Origin: an uncultured Clostridia bacterium
GTDB lineage: Bacteria > Bacillota > Clostridia > Christensenellales > DTU072
Assembly (NCBI GenBank): GCA_944349735.1
Contig: CALVNM010000007.1
Location: 1 to 48,305, forward strand
Length of the DNA: 48,305 nucleotides
Direction of reading: 5' to 3'
How positions within the stretch are numbered: position 1 is the first letter of the stretch; each line of letters begins with the position of its first letter. Positions 1 through 7,300 of the stretch are shown here, in pieces. Made by a program: the position numbers and the translations under genes. The notes beneath the pieces are model-generated. The model had not been told where the DNA came from. It made no database searches and saw nothing but the letters and a program-made list of their open reading frames with translations.

Positions 1-176
1 TCGAATTGTTCCTGCCGCACAATCAACTTATCGAGATTTCGATAACTTACGGGGAACTCGTGGGCGCCGTGGCCGCGGAGGATTTCGATTCGGCGCAGGC
101 GCTTCTAAACAGGATAAGGCAGACCAGCGAGGAATTCGAGGACATGTACGCTTTGCGCATCGGAAATATTATCTGA
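1..176 (+). CDS. C-terminal fragment of an unidentified protein
   Basis: An open frame enters from the left edge and ends at TGA 174-176; codons are in phase from position 3. The visible 57 residues start ELFLPHNQLIEIS and finish ALRIGNII. They look like an amphipathic alpha-helical C-terminus, with no metal-binding or catalytic motif and no membrane segment. I do not recognise the family. The start codon and most of the protein lie outside the window. A promoter begins seven bases after the stop, so this gene is probably not co-transcribed on purpose with folT, although no terminator is visible between them. Confidence 0.6.
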   Translation, partial: ELFLPHNQLIEISITYGELVGAVAAEDFDSAQALLNRIRQTSEEFEDMYALRIGNII

Positions 177-182
177 AAATCC

Positions 183-211
183 TTGATTATCGCTTCCGGA
201 GGTGGTATGAT
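183..211 (+). promoter_or_regulatory. Sigma-A-type promoter for the folT riboswitch transcript
   Basis: TTGATT at 183-188 and TATGAT at 206-211 are separated by 17 bases. Transcription would start near 218, about nine bases before the first riboswitch stem, as expected for a riboswitch-led mRNA. Confidence 0.7.
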
Positions 212-226
212 ATATCCATCAAATAA

Positions 227-325
227 ATGCAGAGTAGGCGTATTGCGTTAAGTGCCGCAGAATGGGATGTCGTTTGCGGACGAAAGGTAAGTTATTACCT
301 GCGGTAATGCGCCGCGTCCGTTGCA
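227..325 (+). ncRNA. Tetrahydrofolate (THF) riboswitch upstream of folT
   Basis: The RNA keeps the conserved THF-I strings GAGTAG (231-236), GCGTTAAGTG, GAATGGGATGTCG and a terminal GTCCGTTGC. The stems fit the known fold: P1 pairs ATGCA (227-231) with TGCAT (322-326); P2 pairs GGCGTATT with AATGCGCC over 8 bp, one of them a wobble; P3 pairs CCGCA with TGCGG. The class is known to bind reduced folates and control folate transport or synthesis genes. Downstream, GTTCTT (351-356) can pair with AAGGAC (362-367), the Shine-Dalgarno region of folT, so the likely output is translational: ligand favours a hidden ribosome site. The switching mechanism is inference; the aptamer identity is strong. Confidence 0.92.
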
Positions 326-374
326 TAAATAGGTGACTATTTTTCGATGGGTTCTTTGCAGAAGGACTTTTTTT

Positions 375-1049
375 ATGGGTTACCGTTTCAAGAGGTACTT
401 TACCGTCAAGCGGATAGCGTATACCGCGCTTTTCGCGGCTTTAGCGGTTATAGCCAACAGCTTCACCGTTTATCTGCCATTTATGGGCGCAAGCAGTAAC
501 GCTGTCTCGTTCACATACCTTGTGTGCGCGCTCGCCGGAGCCTTTCTCGGTCCGGTATGCGGCGGACTCGTCGGCGGGATAGGGGATATACTCGGCTGGC
601 TCATCAACAGTTCGGGCGGAGCTTTCAACATCTTCATCACGCTCGGTTCGATACTTTTGGGCGTGATTCCCGGACTTGTGCATAAGATACCTAAATTACC
701 GGCAATAGTCAAGATCTTAATCGCATACGCGATAGTTTTCGTCGTATGCATGTGCGGCGTGAATACTTTCGGGGTATGGTTCTACTACATACGCGGCGCC
801 AAGACGTATTTCGTGTATCTGGCGGGCAGGATAGCCACTCAGTCGATAATCATGGCGATCAACATAGTGCTGACGTGTCTCATGTATTATCCTCTCAGGA
901 AATACGTTTTCAAAAAAGATATTCTGACAGGAACCGGACGCGCCGCCGCTCCTTTAGCGGCGGCCGGAACGCCGCATGACGCCGCCGACGCGGGAGCGCG
1001 CGAAAGCGACGGCAAGGCATTTGCGGACAGCGATCCGGATCAAGACTGA
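375..1049 (+). CDS. folT: ECF transporter S component, folate family (FolT)
   Basis: This is the membrane substrate-binding subunit of an energy-coupling factor transporter, predicted to take up folate together with shared EcfA/A'/T subunits encoded elsewhere. About six hydrophobic helices lie in residues 15-180, with the family-like stretches AYTALFAALAVIANSF, FLGPVCGGLVGGIGD and LGVIPGLV. The ATG at 375 is chosen because AAGGA precedes it by about eight bases; an in-frame GTG at 333 lies inside the leader and has no ribosome site. The upstream THF riboswitch supports folate as substrate. The last 35 residues form an Ala/Asp-rich tail not expected for the family, and the gene's final ten bases overlap the convergent flippase gene. 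Confidence 0.9.
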   Translation: MGYRFKRYFTVKRIAYTALFAALAVIANSFTVYLPFMGASSNAVSFTYLVCALAGAFLGPVCGGLVGGIGDILGWLINSSGGAFNIFITLGSILLGVIPGLVHKIPKLPAIVKILIAYAIVFVVCMCGVNTFGVWFYYIRGAKTYFVYLAGRIATQSIIMAINIVLTCLMYYPLRKYVFKKDILTGTGRAAAPLAAAGTPHDAADAGARESDGKAFADSDPDQD

Positions 1050-2605
1050 GAAAGGCTTTTTTCGGAAGCGTTTTTTTCGCCTATCACGGCGCCGCGGCTT
1101 CGAGCGCCGCCTCTTTTGCGTACTCTGCTCATAAAGAGATCGAGGTCAATGAGTCCCGCCACGTAGCATAACGCAAAGTACATCGCGCTACCCGCAACTG
1201 CCGCCGCGCCGATAGCGAATACAGCGTCGACGCGCGCCGCGGAATTATAGACCCAGTCTATGATCAATTTGCACGGAAACGCGAATACGGCTATCAGTAA
1301 GAATGTTTTCAGGAACCCTAACTTCAATTTGATTTTTTTGTTCAAGAGGTAGACATTGCCGATGACTTCTATGACGAGGCAGGCTGCGTTGGCTACTATC
1401 ACGGCGTATATCCCTATGTATTTCGGCAGTATGTAGCACGCCGCGATCATGAATATCGTGCCTATCGTGAAGGTGTAGAAACTCTCTTTCTCCATGCCTA
1501 CGCTGTTCAAGGTGGACGTGACTATCTGGTTGACCGGCATAAGAAGCAATAGAGGCGCGCATGCGGCGAGATACAGTCCGGACTGCGAATCGTCGTAAAG
1601 GAATAAAGTTATCTCTTCTCCGAGAGCTAAGTATATCGCAAGGAACGCGCCCGACACTATCAGCGCAAGAGATATTCCGGTATCGATCCTTCGGTTGAGC
1701 GAAGCGTAATTCCCGCGCACGTTGTCGGCGCTCATCTCCGGTATCAGCACGATGGCGAGGGAGCCGATGATGGCGTTGGGAGCGAAAAGCAGGGGATTTG
1801 CCATGCCTGCTATGCGCCCGACGCTCGCTGTGGCTTCCGATACGCTCATGCCCCCCGCTATAAGTCTTGCCGGCAGTATGAGAGCGAGAGCCGTTCCGAC
1901 CAAAGAACCGAATACACGCATCACGGTAAGCGGCGCGGAGGGCTTCAGTATCTCGCCTACACTTCCGAATTTCCGGAATTTGCCGCCTTTTCTCAGGAAC
2001 ATCACGAAAACTATGATAGCGACTATTACGTCGCTCACGGTGAACGCGACAGCGATCCCCGTAGCGCCGTTTATGCCGGATACTACTCCCGAAACCAACA
2101 GGAGCGTACAGAGAATGCGCAATACCTCTTCTATAAGCTCGGTGACCGAGAACGCCCCGAATTGCTTCGTACCCCAGAACCAGCCTCTGATGATGATGTA
2201 GAATGTGGTGCTCAGCAGGGCGGGAAGCATTATCCTGAGGAGCGGCAGCGCGCGTTCGTCGGAAATAAGCACCGTGGCATACGGAGCGAAAAGGTAAAGC
2301 GCGCCCACGGATACCGCGGCGGCAGTCATGCCTATGGCAAGAGACGCCGTGAGATAGGTAAGAGACCCGGTCTTGTCGCCGAGGGCGTCGGATTCGGCTA
2401 TTTTACGTGACAGGACCGTGGTAAGTCCCCCGGAAGTAAGCGAAATGAACAGGAAAAATACCGAAAGACATATTTGGTACAGCCCCAGTATTTCCGCCCC
2501 GACGGCTCTGGAGAGATAGATCTTGAAAAGAAACGCGAGAGTTCGCGTGATAACCGACAATACCGTTACGGTCGCTACCGACCTGAATACCGAAGAATAC
2601 GACAT
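1040..2605 (-). CDS. MOP-superfamily lipid/polysaccharide flippase, SpoVB/MurJ-like
   Basis: A 521-residue integral membrane protein with about 14 predicted hydrophobic helices and a short basic tail. The N-terminus has the pattern of SpoVB and related polysaccharide flippases: a hydrophobic start, then ITRTLAFLFKIYLSRAVGAE and LGLYQI. Members move lipid-linked cell-envelope precursors across the membrane, or act in spore cortex synthesis. Which substrate applies here cannot be decided; no other sporulation gene is in the window. Transcription follows gdhA on the same strand, but a strong terminator lies between them, so a separate promoter is likely in the 2606-2630 region. No strong Shine-Dalgarno sequence precedes the ATG. 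The 3' end overlaps folT tail to tail by 10 bases. Confidence 0.85.
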   Translation of the reverse strand: MSYSSVFRSVATVTVLSVITRTLAFLFKIYLSRAVGAEILGLYQICLSVFFLFISLTSGGLTTVLSRKIAESDALGDKTGSLTYLTASLAIGMTAAAVSVGALYLFAPYATVLISDERALPLLRIMLPALLSTTFYIIIRGWFWGTKQFGAFSVTELIEEVLRILCTLLLVSGVVSGINGATGIAVAFTVSDVIVAIIVFVMFLRKGGKFRKFGSVGEILKPSAPLTVMRVFGSLVGTALALILPARLIAGGMSVSEATASVGRIAGMANPLLFAPNAIIGSLAIVLIPEMSADNVRGNYASLNRRIDTGISLALIVSGAFLAIYLALGEEITLFLYDDSQSGLYLAACAPLLLLMPVNQIVTSTLNSVGMEKESFYTFTIGTIFMIAACYILPKYIGIYAVIVANAACLVIEVIGNVYLLNKKIKLKLGFLKTFLLIAVFAFPCKLIIDWVYNSAARVDAVFAIGAAAVAGSAMYFALCYVAGLIDLDLFMSRVRKRGGARSRGAVIGEKNASEKSLSQS

Positions 2606-2630
2606 AGGCTTACGGTATTAAGTATATAAA

Positions 2631-2674
2631 GATCCCGTCCGTTTGAGAACCTTAAGCTCCGTACGGACGGGATC
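2631..2674 (-). terminator. Rho-independent terminator of gdhA
   Basis: A perfect 12-bp stem (GATCCCGTCCGT, 2631-2642, with ACGGACGGGATC, 2663-2674) encloses a 20-base loop. Read on the minus strand it is followed by TTTATATAC and lies 43 bases after the gdhA stop. The loop is long for a terminator, but stem and U-rich tail fit. Confidence 0.75.
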
Positions 2675-2717
2675 GGAATCGTTGTTTATAGGGAATCGGC
2701 GGTTTCCGTTTCTCGGC

Positions 2718-4055
2718 TTAATAAATACCGAACGCGAGCATGCTTTCGGCAACGCGCTTGAATCCTGCGATATTCGCTCCGATCACGTAGTTCCCGGGGC
2801 AATCGTATTCGTTGGCGGCGTCGTCGCAGTGCTTGAATATGCTCTTCATGATACCTTCGAGGGCTTTGTCGACGTCTTCGAAGGTCCAGTACATTCTCTG
2901 AGCGGACTGAGCCATTTCGAGAGCGCTCGTCGCAACTCCGCCGGCGTTTGCGGCTTTTGCGGGCCCGAAGAGGACTTTGTTGTCCTGGAGATATTTGACG
3001 GCGTCGAGAGTGGTGGGCATGTTCGCTCCTTCGCAAACGCAGATGCAACCGTTATTCACGAGAGCTTTCGCGCTGTCGAGGTTAATTTCGTTCTGAGTGG
3101 CGCAGGGGAGTCCGATATCGCATTTTACCGTCCAGATCTTGTCGCAGCCAGCGGTATAAGTGGCGTTGGGATGATCTTTGACGTACTCGGATATTCTCTT
3201 GCGTTCGACCTCTTTAAGGCGTTTGACCGCCGCGAGGTCAATGCCGTTTTCGTCGTAAATGTATCCGTTGGAGTCGCTCATCGCCACAACCGTCGCGCCG
3301 AGCTTGGTGGCTTTCTCGTTGGCGTAAATAGCGACGTTGCCCGATCCGGAAATGACCACGCGCTTGCCTTCGAAGGACTCTTTACGCGTTTTGAGCATTT
3401 CGTTGGCGAAATAAATGAGACCGTATCCGGTGGCTTCCGTTCTGACGAGAGAGCCGCCGTAGGGGACGCCGCGTCCGGTTATCGCGCAGCCGTTGTTGTT
3501 GGCGAGTTTTTTATAGCAACCGTAAAGGTATCCGATCTCTCTCGCTCCGACGCCGATGTCGCCTGCGGGTACGTCTGTGTCGGCGCCTATATGACGGTAA
3601 AGTTCGTTCATGAACGCCTGGCAGAATCTCATGACTTCGTTGTCGGATTTGCCTTTGGGATCGAAATCGCTGCCGCCTTTCGCGCCGCCGATAGGCATGC
3701 CGGTAAGGCTGTTTTTAAGAATTTGTTCCAGTCCGAGGAACTTCATTATCGAATTGTTGACCGAGGGATGGAATCTGAGACCGCCTTTATAAGGTCCGAT
3801 AGCGCTCGAATATTGCACGCGGTATCCCGTATTTACTTGGACCTTGCCGGCGTCGTCTATCCAAGTGACGCGGAAGTTTATCTGTCTCTCGGGTTCTACG
3901 AACCTCTCGAGTATGCCGGCTTTCTCGTATTCGGGATGCCTGTCGAAAACCAGAGACAAAGAATCGATTATCTCGGTCGCCGCCTGCAAAAACTCTTTCT
4001 GCGTGGGGAAACGACGGTAAAGTTGATCCAAAACCGATTGAGCGTATGCGTTCAT
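2718..4055 (-). CDS. gdhA: NADP-type glutamate dehydrogenase (hexameric class I)
   Basis: Catalyses reversible reductive amination of 2-oxoglutarate with ammonia to glutamate in the cytoplasm. The 445-residue length is exactly that of the hexameric family. Visible signatures are GPYKGGLRFHPSV (substrate-binding lysine), the GGAKGG loop, PAGDIGVGAREIG with the catalytic aspartate, and the Rossmann loop GSGNVA. The SDSNG end of the second strand is compatible with NADP(H). The ATG at 4055 is preceded on the minus strand by AGGAGT; the in-frame extension further upstream is non-homologous AT-rich sequence. The gene is divergent from the large lipoprotein gene and ends at a terminator, so it appears monocistronic. 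I could not identify a convincing promoter hexamer pair in its AT-rich upstream region. Confidence 0.97.
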   Translation of the reverse strand: MNAYAQSVLDQLYRRFPTQKEFLQAATEIIDSLSLVFDRHPEYEKAGILERFVEPERQINFRVTWIDDAGKVQVNTGYRVQYSSAIGPYKGGLRFHPSVNNSIMKFLGLEQILKNSLTGMPIGGAKGGSDFDPKGKSDNEVMRFCQAFMNELYRHIGADTDVPAGDIGVGAREIGYLYGCYKKLANNNGCAITGRGVPYGGSLVRTEATGYGLIYFANEMLKTRKESFEGKRVVISGSGNVAIYANEKATKLGATVVAMSDSNGYIYDENGIDLAAVKRLKEVERKRISEYVKDHPNATYTAGCDKIWTVKCDIGLPCATQNEINLDSAKALVNNGCICVCEGANMPTTLDAVKYLQDNKVLFGPAKAANAGGVATSALEMAQSAQRMYWTFEDVDKALEGIMKSIFKHCDDAANEYDCPGNYVIGANIAGFKRVAESMLAFGIY

Positions 4056-4224
4056 AGTGGTACTCCTTTTGTGATAAAAAATTATTGTTTCCAATACTAC
4101 AACTTTTCCGCGTTCTCGCGCAAGCGTTTGAATATAAAAATCCGTCGTTTTTTTATACTTTTTCACCCGCGTGAAAGATATCCGCTTCTCCACGCCGAAT
4201 TTTCAAAAACTTCACTTATTATTC

Positions 4225-4253
4225 TTGTGTTATTTCGCGCGTTATGGTAATAT
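4225..4253 (+). promoter_or_regulatory. Promoter of the 1653-aa lipoprotein gene
   Basis: TTGTGT (4225-4230), 17-base spacer, TAATAT (4248-4253), with an extended -10 TGG at 4245-4247. The predicted start near 4260 is followed at once by a small hairpin (GCGGG 4265-4269 with CCCGC 4276-4280), which may protect the 5' end of this long mRNA. Confidence 0.65.
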
Positions 4254-4309
4254 TGTAAATACTTGCGGGTCAGTGCCCGCCGACAAAATCTTTTATCAAT
4301 GGTGGTAAA

Positions 4310-7300
4310 ATGAAAAAATCAAGGAAATTCCTGTACACACTTTTAGCGGCGTTGTTGATCTTCTGCGTGGTCATAGCCGTGGCTTGCGAACCGCCCGCCG
4401 ATCCCGACGAAGGGACCGACGACGAGTCGACCGAGACCGCGACCGATACCGCCGCGATAAACAACGGTACTTTCGCTACCGCTACCGGCGCGAGCAGCGC
4501 ATACGTCAAGACCAACGTTACCGGTTGGAGCATCGCCACCGACGACGGCTCCTGGAAAAATACCGCCGCCGGTCTCGTCTACGGCGTAGTGGATCTCAAC
4601 GAATCCGTTTTCAATACCAACAAGAACGCGATCAATACGCAGCTCGTATATCCCGAGATCGCACCCAACACCCCCAAGAAAGAGGGCGGGGAATATGCCG
4701 ATACCAACGCGCTCGTGATCTCGATGTCGAGCGACGAGAAATACGGTTCGATCTTCTTCTCCGCGAGCAAGTCCGTAACGGTCTCCAAAGGCAAATACTA
4801 TAAGCTTTCCATAGACGTCTGGACCGATCTCCTCTTCGACGAGACCGATCCCGATATGAGTAAACGCGGCGCGTCGCTCGTGATAGGGGACGACATGTAC
4901 GTCGAGTATCTGTCGATAAATACCGAACAGAGCTGGCAGACCTACGAGATATACATCGAAGGCAATAATTACGAAGACAGGACTTTCTCGATACAGCTTT
5001 GGCTCGGACACGGTCCTTCCACTCTGTATGACGCCGACAACAATACCAAAGACAATCCTTACCTTGCCAAAGGTACGGTAATGTTCGATAACGTAGTACT
5101 TACCGAGCTTGCGACGGAAGACGGCGTTTGCTCCGAGTACGACGCCGCTCTCAACGAGAACTTCGAAGCTCTCTGCCCCGAAGCCGCCCGCGAGAGCACC
5201 GATATTTCCCGCGCTCTCAACCTCAACGTAAACAGACAGACCGTAGTAAGTCTCGTATATCCCGACGTGAACTTCACGGAATACAGACCTTACGACGCGG
5301 GTACCACCAACAGAACTTACATCAAACCTTTCTATACCGCCAAAGTAGGCGATTCTTCCGATTACACCTGGGTGCTCGGTAAAGAAGGACTCGAGGACGA
5401 CGACGATTTCCCCGTTTATACGAATATAAGCAACAGCTATCAGTCCTATTCCTCCGATCCCAGAGGTATATTCGATATGTCCAAGCTGTACAGCTTCGCA
5501 GAGAGCAAAGAGGGCGGTCTGATAGCTACGGATACCTTCCACGAACTCTGTGAATCCTTTATCGCTCCCGAAGTCGGATCTTTCTTCAATCCTACTACAG
5601 GCGCTTATAATCTTACGTACGGAGCCAATCCTCTCGACAGTAAAGCGCTCCTCATCTATCATCTCGACCATGCCATAAGCGGAGCGGGATACGTATCCGA
5701 TTATAATCTCCTCATCGAGAGTAACAAGTACTACGAAGTTTCCGTATGGGTCTATATCTGGGTACCCGAGATCGAAGCCCCCACCGCGCCCGAAGAGGTG
5801 ACTGAGCCTGTCGAACCCAAACGCGAGGATTACGATTCCGACGAGGCTTACGACGAAGCCCTCAAGACCTATGAGGAAGACCTCAAGAAATACGAGGACT
5901 ATGTCGAGGATCTGGAAGTTTACGAAGCGGATCTTTCCGATTACAACGCTTATCTCCAGTACTACAACAAGAGCAAAGAAGTAAAAGCCACGTTCCGTCT
6001 TTCGGGAGCGACCACCGATACAGAACTTCAACAACAGAGCGACGGCAATTGGGGAGAATGGCAGAAACTCACCATCAAGGTCAAAGGTAACGAACTTGCA
6101 GACAGACAGCTTCAGCTCGAGTTCTGGTACGGCGAAGGAGAGTGGGGTACCGACGGACTCTATCCCGGCGGATGCTTCTTCGACAGCCTTACGATAAAAG
6201 AGTACTCCGAAGTCGATGACGAATCCGAATATCAGCCGTTGTCCGTTCTCGAAGAGACCGATTATGACGGATTCGGACTTACGCCCGACGCCGTTTCTCC
6301 CGAATATACCGCTATCCCCGCCTCCAAAGAGGGCGAAGGCTGGCGTTATGCTATGGTCGACGACAGGACCGCATCCGAACTCGTTTCGGTAGGCATCATC
6401 GGCGGTGAATACGCTTTCGAGACCGGCACCGCTTTCACCGATCCCGCGCTCCTCGGACTGACCGCTCCCGGTACTTTCGCCGTAAGCACCACCAAGTTCG
6501 ACGTAGTAGCGCTCACCCATAACGATTACACCGCTACCACGCTTACGTTCATGCCGCAAAGCGGATTCATGTCGGTAAAACCTAATAAGTTCTACAGACT
6601 TTCGATGTGGGTCAATACCGCGAATCTCGCCAGCGGATCCACCTTCAAAGTATCCGCTTACGACAAGGAGACCGAAGCCGTCGTCAACTCTTCCGCCGCG
6701 GTCAGCAGCATCGCGGTAAGCGAATGGACCGAAGTTTCCCTCCTCATTAAAGGAAGCTCCACTTCCGTAAAAGATCTGTATCTCTACTTCGAGTTCGGCT
6801 CGGGCAACATCTATACTCCCGCAAGCCACACTAAAGGCACAGTGTATATCACCGCATGCACTTTCACCGAAGTCGATTATTCCGAGTACAATACCGCTTC
6901 GAGCGGCACATACGTGAAGAAGGTGTCGCTTACCGAGACTTCGACCGGTTCCGGTTCTCTCACCAACGGCGATTTCTCCTCGATAGCGGACAGCAATTAT
7001 TCCGATAAAGACGAAGCCGAAGAGATATTCGACGACGAAGGCAATATCGTCGGAGTTTCCAATCCTTCGAGCTGGACAAGCACCTCCGCCGCCAATGCGC
7101 TCGGCGCGGTTACCGTGACGGTATCCGGCACCACACTTACCTGGAAGCAGGTCAATCCCGAGGTCACCGCATATTACGTGTATATGAACGGCTTCAGGAA
7201 CGAGGACGGCACCCGCGAAGACGGCGTTCTCGTGGGCAAAGTACTCGCTTCCGAAGGCTTGGCGGAAGGCGACGACGAAGTCAAGGAATATACCTTCACC

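Noticed and set aside
333..374. GTG start extending folT by 14 residues
   Set aside because: It lies at the end of the riboswitch region without a ribosome site; ATG 375 has AAGGA at proper distance and gives a typical FolT N-terminus.
2643..4250. A 535-codon plus-strand frame opposite gdhA
   Set aside because: gdhA on the minus strand is an unmistakable full-length enzyme; the antisense frame is a codon-bias shadow.
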